A stretch of DNA of 64,000 nucleotides from UBA7330 sp965243485 (GTDB lineage: Bacteria > Bacteroidota > Bacteroidia > Cytophagales > Cyclobacteriaceae). Under the pieces are notes generated by a model. That model saw only the letters and a list, made by a program, of their open reading frames with translations, was not told the DNA's origin and ran no database searches. This document shows, piece by piece, positions 43,201 through 51,403 of this stretch (its first letter is position 1; each line of letters starts with the position of its first letter). The position numbers and the translations under genes are program-made. The stretch is from NCBI GenBank assembly GCA_965243485.1, contig CBDEVP010000001.1, forward strand, positions 1,178,001 through 1,242,000, in the 5' to 3' direction.

Positions 43201-45113
43201 TCAGATTTCAGAGAGGGTATTTTCAGGTTATCATAGTCAGCTTTTTTAGCACCGGCTTCATAATAGTGAAATGCCCGGTCATTCAATTTCACTTTTCCAC
43301 TCCCCGGATCATATTCAGCAAAACCATATTGTTTCAGCAGCTTCATAGCTCCCTTCACCTGATTCAGCGGGATCTTAAACTCACTTACTAGCTCTTCCTG
43401 ATTGAATTCGGTGATCCCGTACTTTTTGGCATAAAAAACACTCGTCACAATGGGATTAAACTGGTAGAGTCCACCGAGCTTATGTAGCCGCTCCATGTTG
43501 AAATACCTGTCCGATTCCGCAGTGGCAACAATCCATTCTTTACCATTCAAAATAGAAAGATTCAAAGAGTCTGATTTCATGTCCCATTTGATGATGTCCA
43601 CATTCAGATTCATATCAAAATAAGTCGACTGAAAAGGAGTCACATTAAAGTCATCCGTACGATAAGCTACCAGCTGCTCAGTACGCTGATCATACTTAAG
43701 ATTGACCGATGGATGAAACACGGAGTCCGAACCATGTAATATGCTCATTCTGCCGGATGCACAGGTCACGACAGAATCTTCGAAAACAAACTCCTCTGAC
43801 CGCACTGTAACCGAATTTCCCTTTCCATCCAGGATCTGAAGTAAACCGGGCTCCCTGGAAACAGCCGTTCCGTAAAGCTTGTTGCCACTCAATTTGATGC
43901 CTCCGGTATATTTTACCTTACCACCAGGAAAATTCCATTTCACATCGGCATGATTGGAGGTGAATGTAGGTTGAGGACTTAATGTTCCCTGCTTTCGCGG
44001 TATGCTGTAGAAAGTAAATACACCCTCTATAGGCTTATCAAGTGCAGGAAATGTAATGCTTGCGTTGGGAGTCCAGAAATGTGAACGATCAGCTTTGATC
44101 TGAAATTCTCTTAGAGAGACCACAGCTCCCGCAAATTGTTTGTTTTGTGGCGGCCAGTTAATCACAGCCCTACTACCCGCCAGAATTCTGCTTTTGAGTA
44201 GGAAATAGCCCGAAAACTCTCTGATCAGGAGTGAATCATAGGGCGTCACAATTACCATCCCATTATTTAACAGATCAATTACCGGGCCTTCGACTTTTGG
44301 GTGCTGGTATCTCATCTGCTTTTCCTGCAGATAGTTGTGTGTAGCTCCTTCAATGACTGTCCTTTGAGGCTTTTGTTCCTCCACAGGAGCTGTTTCCTGC
44401 TCCGTTGTTCCCCAGCCATCCGATGAGCCCCAGGAATCATTGTTACCCCAGGAATCATTGTTGCCCCAATCATCGTCCCAGGAATTGCCGGAACCCCAGG
44501 AATCCGTGGATCCGAATGCATTGTTGTCCGGTGTTTCGGGTTCTTCCACCTGAGGGGGGAATACCTCCTCTTCAGATTCCTCCGGTGGAGTTTCTATTTC
44601 AGGCTCACCTTCCAGGACCCTGAATTGATAGGGGCCATTGTCAACGGTAATATCAAGGTTTTTCGTATGGGCGATGATCTTCCTCGCCATAAACATGCTC
44701 AGACCTAAAAGGAAATTGGTGTATTCCTCCCGATTCATTTCCTTCACCATCTGGTCATTGATCTCAAGGAGGTTGGTAAGCTGGGAGCGATCGAGATGGG
44801 CCTGAGAATTGGCATAGGCCAGGTAAGTAAAATAATACCAGAAGTGCGGGTACTCATAATACCCCTTCTTTTCCATCTGAATGGCTATAGAAACGATCTT
44901 ATCGCGATGCGCTCCGGTTAAATTTCCCCTCCAGGCCTCAGTGAAGTCATAGGCGACCTTACTGGCGGCTTCTGTTCCCCGGTTATTGATCACCCTCAGG
45001 GCCTGATTGAAAAACAGGGTGTCATTCTCAGAAAAATACTGGGATTTTCCGGGAATTGAAAGCAGGAGAACTAATCCTACCGTCAGAAAAACCTTTAACA
45101 CCTGTCGCATCAA
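40251..45113 (-). CDS. 1620-aa exported protein of unknown function
   Basis: I do not recognise a domain. A signal peptide (about 1-24, ending PGKSQ) and the mostly beta-rich body suggest a periplasmic or outer-membrane-associated protein. Residues ~198-241 carry a low-complexity repeat of the form SWG(N/S)ND. Before it is a helical region (EYPHFWYYFTYLAYANSQ, NREEYTNFLLGLSMFMARKII). Many segments read like repeated sandwich or helix domains (DVRIEPDSSVVTILKGKDLKFDG; FEGTFNSGG; YAELQPFNNARIIIDTLNGYHRFKDG). It sits in the middle of a housekeeping operon. Large proteins like this occur in Cytophagales, but I cannot name the family. Confidence 0.85.
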   Translation of the reverse strand: MMRQVLKVFLTVGLVLLLSIPGKSQYFSENDTLFFNQALRVINNRGTEAASKVAYDFTEAWRGNLTGAHRDKIVSIAIQMEKKGYYEYPHFWYYFTYLAYANSQAHLDRSQLTNLLEINDQMVKEMNREEYTNFLLGLSMFMARKIIAHTKNLDITVDNGPYQFRVLEGEPEIETPPEESEEEVFPPQVEEPETPDNNAFGSTDSWGSGNSWDDDWGNNDSWGNNDSWGSSDGWGTTEQETAPVEEQKPQRTVIEGATHNYLQEKQMRYQHPKVEGPVIDLLNNGMVIVTPYDSLLIREFSGYFLLKSRILAGSRAVINWPPQNKQFAGAVVSLREFQIKADRSHFWTPNASITFPALDKPIEGVFTFYSIPRKQGTLSPQPTFTSNHADVKWNFPGGKVKYTGGIKLSGNKLYGTAVSREPGLLQILDGKGNSVTVRSEEFVFEDSVVTCASGRMSILHGSDSVFHPSVNLKYDQRTEQLVAYRTDDFNVTPFQSTYFDMNLNVDIIKWDMKSDSLNLSILNGKEWIVATAESDRYFNMERLHKLGGLYQFNPIVTSVFYAKKYGITEFNQEELVSEFKIPLNQVKGAMKLLKQYGFAEYDPGSGKVKLNDRAFHYYEAGAKKADYDNLKIPSLKSDVPNMTWDIKDGEILVRGVQKFYLTSNYDVRIEPDSSVVTILKGKDLKFDGMVAAGDFQYKGKDFDFVYDEFLIRMPSIDSIRIDIPMPDSLKAEGGPERTALSNHLNESSGTLFLDEPGNKSGLKENNSYPYLSTDGESVVYFDGPEVLNGAYDKSVRFIVPPFQMDSTERKDGGSISFEGTFNSGGIFPDFQETLHIMPDQSLGFEHQIPREGYNLYGTAAKTYEKITLSNKGIRGGGQIDFITTTIYSDDFIYYPDSVTSYGSGGRINPGNVNGASYPEAVLGPFIMDWLPRKDSMYLKNVAEPFQFYQGTATLDGEANITSGGVFGSGVLETRGSRSESNSLSFKENSYSARHAHFEVFSKNATTPAMLGDDVRLDFDLNLNKATIRPEVSGVAAVSFPYAQMKTSITNAVWDLEDSVVTMTKPANVPLEDSYFYTTRKELDSLAFYGTEAIYDINTSELQIKGIPYITVADARIIPENNQTTILEYAELQPFNNARIIIDTLNGYHRFKDGNIKILSRNKFEGSAIYELFALGDTFDIVFDQFELKNVKISDQEKRLMTVSQGDVPEEQQLIISPGFFYKGSVQMFAYKQALELDGAVKIDLNRPGYDKWIEYKRTDEQTAIKIDFERAQFDDKTPLIAGLHFDLRGKLYTTFVEERKSPSDEDFFYPKGLLGYDTAHHYFKIETAPKSSGESYAGYTLTYDDETKDVIFEGKVNFFNSLTKDVTIDAAVLGAGNASENTYQADAFMTVSAPNIEGFLEIMADDLVDMATRLGFAPANDLSLEMLYKLANMTSDPLAKKYETASLKDYVPLYELSENLLKPLVISGVKMKWSDQHGAWYNTSKIGISNVMKSDINGKFDGFMEFKKDAANNDVMNIFIQAAPGLWYFLSYQAGTLLLYSSNANFNRSVSSKSNYGKAKPGEMVIIEGDVAETLKFVNDFRQKYYDITTPYNLKVPGDVSFEQEENVETIEKRDDGFGF

Positions 45114-45134
45114 AAATAAATTTAACCTAAATCG

Positions 45135-45959
45135 TTAAGATTTGACTTTTTTCATGGCCAGTACAGCCCAATTGTTCCTGTTTTTCTCAAAACAAATTTC
45201 CAGACCATTTGATTTCGCCGAATCCAGCAGGACGCTTATATCATCAGCATAAAAACCACTCATCAACAAATGACCACCAGTTTGTAATCTTATGGAATAA
45301 TCCTTCATTTGATCAAGCAGAACATTCCTGTTGATATTAGCCAGTATAATGTCAAACAGGTCTTTTTCGCTCACCTCTTCAACACCAGACAATCTCAAAT
45401 CAATGTTTTCACAGTGATTTAACGTAAAATTCTCCCGGCTATTTTCAATACACCATTCATCAATGTCAATCGCTGTGATATGACTTGCTCCAAGTTGATG
45501 TGCAAGAATTGAAAGTACCCCTGTTCCGCAACCAACATCCAGAACCCGCTTGCCCCTGTGATCTATCGCTAACTGCGCTTCGAGAACCTGTGACGTTGTG
45601 GCATGATGACCTGTACCAAAAGACATTTTGGGGTTGATCCTCAGATGATGTTTGTATCCGGGTGGAAAGTCATGAAAAGTGGCCCCGATAAATATCTGAT
45701 CAGAAATAGCTACCGGATCGTAATGCTTTTCCCATTCTTCATTCCAGTTGACCTGTGGGATTTCTGCGAAAGAAAAGTCTACACCATACCTGTGCATCAG
45801 CCGGCTAACCGCCCGCTCATCCCATTGAGATTCCGGACAGGCAGCCAACAGCCCGTTTTCCTGCTCCTCAAAAGAATCGAAATCGAGCAATGCCAGCTCA
45901 GCAATTAAGATCTCGCCTAGCTCAGGCGCGCAGATGATCTTCAGCTGGACGAAATTCAA
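45135..45959 (-). CDS. prmA: ribosomal protein L11 methyltransferase
   Basis: PrmA methylates ribosomal protein L11 using S-adenosylmethionine. The SAM motif is VLDVGCGTGVLSI, and the DIILANINRNVLLDQM segment is typical of the family. I place the start at TTG 45959 (LNFVQLKIICAPELGEILIAEL), 4 bp after the tpiA stop; this begins at the usual family N-terminus. An upstream in-frame ATG at 45995 would add 12 residues and overlap tpiA. A 274-aa product is family-sized. It is part of the uvrA-tpiA-prmA operon. Confidence 0.92.
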   Translation of the reverse strand: MNFVQLKIICAPELGEILIAELALLDFDSFEEQENGLLAACPESQWDERAVSRLMHRYGVDFSFAEIPQVNWNEEWEKHYDPVAISDQIFIGATFHDFPPGYKHHLRINPKMSFGTGHHATTSQVLEAQLAIDHRGKRVLDVGCGTGVLSILAHQLGASHITAIDIDEWCIENSRENFTLNHCENIDLRLSGVEEVSEKDLFDIILANINRNVLLDQMKDYSIRLQTGGHLLMSGFYADDISVLLDSAKSNGLEICFEKNRNNWAVLAMKKVKS

Positions 45960-45963
45960 GGGC

Positions 45964-46725
45964 TCAGAATGATTTGGCGATATCCGTGAAATCACGGGAC
46001 TTCAGGCTGGCACCACCGATCAGGCCGCCATCCACATCAGCACAGGCAAATAATCCATTTGCATTTGCGGGTTTCACGCTGCCTCCATAAAGGATTGAGA
46101 TGGAATCAGCGGTCTGCTGACTGTATTTTTCGGCAAGTAACCGCCTGATGTATGCATGCATTTCCTGTGCCTGTTCATCGGAAGCGGTTACTCCCGTTCC
46201 TATCGCCCAGACAGGCTCATAAGCAATCACTACTTTTTTGATATCCTCCTCGGAAAGATTAAATAAAGCCCCTTCTATCTGTTTTTTATTGAGGTCAAAG
46301 TGCTTTTCCGCTTTGCGAACTTCCAGCTTTTCACCACAGCAAAAAATGGGCGTCATACCAAAATCCAGCACCTTTCTCACTTTTTTGGCCAGCAGGGCTT
46401 CATCCTCCCCAAAATATTCACGTCTTTCACTGTGTCCGACCACCACGTGAGTTACACCACACGACTGCAACATTTCCGCAGAAATCTCACCGGTAAATGC
46501 ACCGTTGTCTTCGTGGCTGACATTCTGAGCTCCTAAAAATATATTTTTTGCCGGGCCGATCAGTTTTTTTACTCCTGTGATGTGAAAATACGGTGGGATC
46601 AGTATCACCTGAACCTCTGAGCTTACCTCGGCATTCACCATATTGATCACTTCGGAGGCCAATTGCTGACCCGTGACCAGGTTTGTATTCATTTTCCAGT
46701 TGCCTGCGGCTATCTTTTTTCTCAT
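45964..46725 (-). CDS. tpiA: triosephosphate isomerase
   Basis: TpiA interconverts dihydroxyacetone phosphate and glyceraldehyde 3-phosphate in glycolysis. Signatures are AAGNWKMN at the N-terminus, VVGHSERREYF (catalytic His), VIAYEPVWAIGTG (catalytic Glu) and LYGGSVKP. At 253 aa it has the standard length. The start overlaps the uvrA stop by 4 bp. Confidence 0.98.
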   Translation of the reverse strand: MRKKIAAGNWKMNTNLVTGQQLASEVINMVNAEVSSEVQVILIPPYFHITGVKKLIGPAKNIFLGAQNVSHEDNGAFTGEISAEMLQSCGVTHVVVGHSERREYFGEDEALLAKKVRKVLDFGMTPIFCCGEKLEVRKAEKHFDLNKKQIEGALFNLSEEDIKKVVIAYEPVWAIGTGVTASDEQAQEMHAYIRRLLAEKYSQQTADSISILYGGSVKPANANGLFACADVDGGLIGGASLKSRDFTDIAKSF

Positions 46726-49532
46726 GTTTTAACTTTATCTTTTAAATAGTTAGCTGTGTGATTATCGGCTAATTTAACCATATCCTCAGGTAATCCGGCA
46801 AAAGTCACATTACCTCCCTGCAATCCCCCCTCCGGACCCAGGTCGATGATCCAGTCTGCATTTTTAATAATTTCCATGTTGTGCTCAATGATCACCACTG
46901 AGTTGCCTTCATTCACCAATGAATTGATGGCATCCAGCAGCTTTTTGATATCATGAAAATGAAGCCCCGTCGTGGGTTCATCAAAAATGAATAAAAAGTG
47001 GTCATTGGAATGGCTTTTCCCCTTCCCAAGAAATGATGCCAGCTTCACCCGCTGCGCCTCTCCACCGGAAAGTGAGTTTGACGATTGTCCCAATTTTACA
47101 TATCCAAGGCCAACATCAAACAATGGCTGGATCTTATTGGTAATGGCTGCCTTACCTTTAAAAAACTCGAGGGCCTCCTCCACCGTAAGATCCAGCACCT
47201 CGGCAATGTCCTTCTCTTTGTATTTCACGTCAAGAACCTCTTTCTTGAATCGTCTTCCCCTACAGTTTTCACACTCGAGGTGGAGATCCGCCATGAACTG
47301 CATCTCGATCTTTACGGTTCCTTCACCTTCACAAACTTCACAGCGACCACCATCCACGTTAAAGGAAAAGTGCGCCGGCTTAAATCCATTTTTAATGGCT
47401 GTCTGCTGCTGAGAAAACAGCTGCCTGATGGCATCATAAGCTTTCACATAGGTCACAGGGTTGGATCTTGAGCTTTTTCCGATGGGATCCTGATCTACAA
47501 ATTCTATCTGGGTAACCTTCTTATAATCCCCTCCGATCTTTTCATGCTTTCCTGAAGTTTCTCCGCTGGTCCCCAGCATCTTACCAATGGTAGGGTAGAG
47601 GATTTTCTTCACCAGGGTCGACTTTCCCGAACCGCTTACACCCGTAACAACCGTCAGCACTCCCAAAGGGATTTCCACAGTAATATTCTTGAGATTATTT
47701 TCTCTGGCACCAACAATTGATAGGGATTGATTCCATTTCCTTCGTCGCTTTGGCAACTCAATGGATTCGATCCCTTTGAGATATTTGGCCGTGTAAGAAT
47801 CATCATGACCATTTAGTTCGCTCACTTTTCCCTGGAAAACCAGATTACCTCCATGTGTACCCGCAGCCGGACCAATATCAATGATCTGATCAGCTACCTC
47901 CATGATCTTTTCTTCGTGCTCCACTACAATTACCGTATTGCCAATATCACGAAGAGAAAGCAATACTTCGATCAGCCGGTCCGTATCCCGGGGATGCAAC
48001 CCGATACTTGGCTCGTCCAGGATATACATGCTGCCCACCAGGGCGCTCCCCAGTGAAGTGGCCAGCTTGATCCGTTGATACTCGCCACCGGAAAGTGTGC
48101 TGGTCAGCCGATTGAGTGTCAGATAGCCCAATCCAACCTTTTGCATGTAGTCCAGCCTGTTGGTGATCTCACCGATGATCCGTCTGGCTACGGATTGCTG
48201 ATGATCCGATAATTTCAGCTGATCAAAGTAACCCACCAGGTCCTCAATGGGCATTAACACAAGATCCGTAATCGATTTCTCATCAATTTTGACATAGGCC
48301 GCATCCTTTCGCAAGCGAGTACCCCTGCAGTCAGGACAGACCGTACGTCCACGATACCTGGAGAGCATCACCCGGTACTGGATCTTATGCGTCTTGGATT
48401 CCAGGTAGTCAAAAAAAGCATTGAGTCCCTTGAAATACTCATTGCCTTCCCAAAGCAACTCATACTCCTTGTCTGACAATTCATTGATAGGACGATGGAT
48501 GGGAAAATCAAACCGGATACCATCCTTAAGTAATGGTCGGAGCCACTTTTGCATCGTTTCGCTTCGCCAGGGGGCAATCGCTCCCTCATACACGGACATA
48601 TTTGGATCCGGGAATACACGTTCCGGATCTATGCCGAGTATTTTACCAAAACCTTCGCATCGCCGGCAGGCACCATACGGATTGTTGAAACTGAAGAAAT
48701 TGACACTTGGCTCCTCAAAACGGATACCATCCAGCTCAAAAATATCTGAGAATTTCCGATCCTCATGATCCAGCACACTAACATGGCAGATCCCTTCACC
48801 TTCAAAAAATGCCGTCTGGATCGAATCTGCCAGCCGGTACTGATTTTCCTCCTCCTTCTTTGCCGTGACACGGTCAATCAGAATGTCCAATATGGAATCC
48901 TGTGGAATTTCTTTTTCGAGAAGATCGTCGATGAATTCCATATCCCCATTGATGATCACCCGCGTATAGCCTTTACTCAGCAGGATCTTCAGTTCTGATT
49001 CCACAGATCGACCTTTTTTGATCTTCAGAGGCGCCGAAATGATTGCTTTTGTGGACTCCTCGAAGGATAAAATGTAGTCCACTACATCCGTCACACTGTC
49101 TTTTTTTACCTCCTCACCGCTTTTTGGTGAATAAGTGATCCCGATCCGGGCAAAAAGCAGTTTCAGATAGTCATAGATCTCTGTGGTGGTACCAACTGTG
49201 GAACGCGGGTTTCTTGTCAGCACTTTCTGCTCGATGGCAATGGCCGGAGAAACCCCTTTGATGTAATCCACTTCAGGCTTTTCCATCCTTCCCAGGAACT
49301 GGCGGGCATAGGAGCTCAGGCTCTCCACATATTTTCTCTGACCCTCCGCAAAAAGTGTATCAAAGGCCAGGGAGGATTTTCCGGAACCAGAAAGTCCTGT
49401 GATCACCACCAGCTGATCTCTGGGTATAGCCACACTCAGGTTTTTCAGGTTGTTTACCCGGGCACCCTTGATGACAATAAAGTCCTTCGGATCGTACTGA
49501 TCAATGTTATTAACCATATCTATACTGAACAA
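46722..49532 (-). CDS. uvrA: excinuclease ABC subunit A
   Basis: UvrA is the damage-recognition ATPase of nucleotide excision repair. The 936-aa protein has two ABC ATPase modules: Walker A GLSGSGKSS near residue 45 and GVSGSGKSTLV in the second half, signatures TLSGGEYQRIKLA and SLSGGEAQRVKLA, and zinc modules with CRRCEGFGK, CPDCRGTRL, CEVCEGEGTV and CENCRGRR. An alternative start lies at Met6. It opens a probable seven-gene operon. A perfect -7 box CAAAATTA (minus-strand TAATTTTG) lies 36 bp upstream, at 49568-49575. Confidence 0.98.
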   Translation of the reverse strand: MFSIDMVNNIDQYDPKDFIVIKGARVNNLKNLSVAIPRDQLVVITGLSGSGKSSLAFDTLFAEGQRKYVESLSSYARQFLGRMEKPEVDYIKGVSPAIAIEQKVLTRNPRSTVGTTTEIYDYLKLLFARIGITYSPKSGEEVKKDSVTDVVDYILSFEESTKAIISAPLKIKKGRSVESELKILLSKGYTRVIINGDMEFIDDLLEKEIPQDSILDILIDRVTAKKEEENQYRLADSIQTAFFEGEGICHVSVLDHEDRKFSDIFELDGIRFEEPSVNFFSFNNPYGACRRCEGFGKILGIDPERVFPDPNMSVYEGAIAPWRSETMQKWLRPLLKDGIRFDFPIHRPINELSDKEYELLWEGNEYFKGLNAFFDYLESKTHKIQYRVMLSRYRGRTVCPDCRGTRLRKDAAYVKIDEKSITDLVLMPIEDLVGYFDQLKLSDHQQSVARRIIGEITNRLDYMQKVGLGYLTLNRLTSTLSGGEYQRIKLATSLGSALVGSMYILDEPSIGLHPRDTDRLIEVLLSLRDIGNTVIVVEHEEKIMEVADQIIDIGPAAGTHGGNLVFQGKVSELNGHDDSYTAKYLKGIESIELPKRRRKWNQSLSIVGARENNLKNITVEIPLGVLTVVTGVSGSGKSTLVKKILYPTIGKMLGTSGETSGKHEKIGGDYKKVTQIEFVDQDPIGKSSRSNPVTYVKAYDAIRQLFSQQQTAIKNGFKPAHFSFNVDGGRCEVCEGEGTVKIEMQFMADLHLECENCRGRRFKKEVLDVKYKEKDIAEVLDLTVEEALEFFKGKAAITNKIQPLFDVGLGYVKLGQSSNSLSGGEAQRVKLASFLGKGKSHSNDHFLFIFDEPTTGLHFHDIKKLLDAINSLVNEGNSVVIIEHNMEIIKNADWIIDLGPEGGLQGGNVTFAGLPEDMVKLADNHTANYLKDKVKT

Positions 49533-49567
49533 AAAATATGTGGTCGGAGATCTCTTTTAATGGCCTG

Positions 49568-49575
49568 CAAAATTA
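49568..49575 (-). promoter_or_regulatory. possible uvrA promoter -7 box
   Basis: The minus strand reads TAATTTTG, a full match to TAnnTTTG, about 36 bp before the uvrA start. No TTTG occurs 19-21 bp further upstream, so the -33 element is weak or absent. Confidence 0.35.
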
Positions 49576-49594
49576 GAAATTTAACCCGTGAAGA

Positions 49595-49626
49595 TTTGTA
49601 TGGTTTGAACAATTCATATATTTTTA
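49595..49626 (+). promoter_or_regulatory. possible ECF sigma gene promoter
   Basis: TTTG (49595-49598), 20-bp spacer, TATTTTTA (49619-49626; one mismatch to TAnnTTTG). It would give a leader of roughly 75 nt before the sigma gene. Confidence 0.4.
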
Positions 49627-49706
49627 CGATGATTGGAAAATTAACTTTAAGATAAAACCCTTACAGTATGCAATAAACCTCTACGTTAACAAACAGGTGA
49701 TTTTAC

Positions 49707-50306
49707 ATGAAAAATGCGAAAATGACAGACGGACAACTGCTGTCACACTACAAAAACGGTAACGAAGAGGCTTTTGCGGAATTGCTGAACAGACACCAGG
49801 ACAGGGTTTTTACAACCATCTACCTTATTGTCAAAGATCGCTATCAGGCAGAAGACCTGATGCAGGATGTGTTTATCAAGGCCATCAAGACCATCAAATC
49901 CGGGAAATACAATGAAGAAGGCAAGTTTCTTCCCTGGATTTTGAGAATTGCCCACAACCTTGCCATTGATCATTTCCGAAAACAAAAGAGATATCCGGTA
50001 ATAATAACTGAAGACGGAAGCAATATTTTCAACACTTTGGAGTTTTCAGAGAAGCCGATCGAAGATGATCACATTAAACAAGATACTTATAACTTGTTGA
50101 AAAAGTATATTCAGGAACTGCCCGAGGCACAGAAGGATGTTTTAGTCATGCGGCATTATATGCAGATGAGCTTCCAGGAAATCGCGGAAGCAACAGGAGT
50201 CAGCATTAATACTGCATTGGGGAGGATGAGGTATGCCCTGATCAACTTACAGAAGAAATTTAAATATACCCAAGTTGCGTATGACAAAAACGTTTACAGA
50301 AAATGA
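49707..50306 (+). CDS. ECF-type RNA polymerase sigma factor
   Basis: This 199-aa sigma-70-family factor has region 2 with EAFAELLNRHQDRVFTTIYL and YQAEDLMQDVFIKAI (core binding and -10 recognition) and region 4 with ELPEAQKDVLVMRHYMQMSFQEIAEATGVSINTALGRM (helix-turn-helix, -35 recognition). It should direct transcription of a small regulon, target unknown. It is divergent from uvrA. The 3' end overlaps the small downstream gene by 26 bp, which suggests that the two proteins work together. Confidence 0.94.
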   Translation: MKNAKMTDGQLLSHYKNGNEEAFAELLNRHQDRVFTTIYLIVKDRYQAEDLMQDVFIKAIKTIKSGKYNEEGKFLPWILRIAHNLAIDHFRKQKRYPVIITEDGSNIFNTLEFSEKPIEDDHIKQDTYNLLKKYIQELPEAQKDVLVMRHYMQMSFQEIAEATGVSINTALGRMRYALINLQKKFKYTQVAYDKNVYRK

Positions 50307-50514
50307 CCTGATAAGGTTCCTTTACAATGAATTAGCTAAGGAAGATCGTGAGACCATTGAGCGGGCAATGCTCACAGATCAGAAATTACAAGAACAAGTC
50401 AACAACCTGCGGAAGCTTATGGACGACATGAACGATATTCGTATCGCTCCGTCTAAAAAGACCATCCGCAAAATCCTGGAGTTCTCAAAAGGATATGAGA
50501 TACAGTCTGCCTAA
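50281..50514 (+). CDS. small partner protein of the ECF sigma factor
   Basis: This 77-aa protein starts at ATG 50281 (a TTG two codons upstream is possible). It overlaps the sigma gene by 26 bp. Its sequence TFTENDLIRFLYNELAKEDRETIERAML resembles the N-terminal helical zinc-finger-like domain of anti-sigma factors without the His-x3-Cys-x2-Cys motif, and there is no transmembrane helix. It might be a cytosolic anti-sigma factor or a co-regulator; I have no firm family name. Confidence 0.75.
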   Translation: MTKTFTENDLIRFLYNELAKEDRETIERAMLTDQKLQEQVNNLRKLMDDMNDIRIAPSKKTIRKILEFSKGYEIQSA

Positions 50515-50523
50515 TTTTAGGCG

Positions 50524-51177
50524 ATGACTAAAAAAGAACGTTTCCAGGCGTTTGTTGATTATTTTCTGGATTCATTTCCGGAGCCCGAAACAGAGTTGCA
50601 ATACCACAACCCCTTTGAATTGCTGGTGGCTGTGGTATTAAGTGCCCAATGTACGGATGTCCGTATCAATAAGGTCACACCAGCTCTGTTTGAGAAGTTC
50701 CCAACACCTGAATTCATGGCTACAGCGACATTCGATGAGATTTTCGCGCTCATCAGAAGTGTGTCTTATCCAAACAATAAGAGTAAACACCTGATGGGGC
50801 TGAGCAAGATGATCATGGAGGATTTTGGAGGGGTCGTGCCGGAAAAGCACGAGGATCTGCAAAAGCTACCGGGCGTGGGTAGAAAAACAGCCAACGTCAT
50901 TGTATCAGTACTGTACAACCAGCCGGCCATGGCAGTGGACACGCATGTGTTCCGTGTATCAAAAAGACTCGGACTGGTCACGCAGAATGCAAAGACGCCC
51001 CTGGAAGTTGAGAAGCAATTGATCAGACACATTCCAAAAGAGCACATTCACAAAGCCCATCACTGGCTGATCCTGCACGGCAGGTATGTCTGCCTGGCCA
51101 GAAAGCCGAAATGTGAGGAGTGTAAGATCACGCACTTCTGCCGCTATTTTGAAAGAGAGGTCAAAACAACAATCTAA
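50524..51177 (+). CDS. nth: endonuclease III (DNA glycosylase/AP lyase)
   Basis: Nth removes oxidised pyrimidines in base excision repair. The HhH motif LPGVGRKTANVIVS carries the catalytic lysine and AVDTHVFRV the catalytic aspartate. The 4Fe-4S cluster has the exact spacing C-x6-C-x2-C-x5-C in YVCLARKPKCEECKITHFC. At 217 aa it is full length. It follows the sigma partner gene by 9 bp. Confidence 0.97.
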   Translation: MTKKERFQAFVDYFLDSFPEPETELQYHNPFELLVAVVLSAQCTDVRINKVTPALFEKFPTPEFMATATFDEIFALIRSVSYPNNKSKHLMGLSKMIMEDFGGVVPEKHEDLQKLPGVGRKTANVIVSVLYNQPAMAVDTHVFRVSKRLGLVTQNAKTPLEVEKQLIRHIPKEHIHKAHHWLILHGRYVCLARKPKCEECKITHFCRYFEREVKTTI

Positions 51178-51178
51178 C

Positions 51179-51314
51179 CGTCATTCTCTGGAACCGTGGC
51201 GCCTGTCCACTGTACATAGTACTATGGAAGGCGGGAGGGAGCAGGGAATCTTCGTAAGATCAAGTAAAGCTCAATAGATTCCCGACTCGTTCTGAGGAAC
51301 TCTCGGGAATGACG
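51179..51314. repeat. MITE/REP-like palindromic element
   Basis: The element is bounded by CGTCATTC (51179-51186) and GAATGACG (51307-51314), perfect 8-bp terminal inverted repeats. Inside are further palindromes: GGGAATCT (51244-51251)/AGATTCCC (51276-51283) and TTCCCGA (51279-51285)/TCGGGAA (51303-51309). It has no coding capacity. The GGGAATGACG end is of a type found in many dispersed bacterial repeats. It fills the gap between nth and the next gene. Confidence 0.6.
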
Positions 51315-51403
51315 CAGCTTTTTTATCCCACTATTAAAAACGCTGACTTATTCCCAATTACTTGTTTAAAAACCTAATTTTATAAAGACCATTTATATCA
51401 ATC

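Noticed and set aside
45960..45995. ATG at 45995 as prmA start
   Set aside because: It would overlap tpiA and add residues absent from the usual PrmA N-terminus; TTG 45959 fits better.
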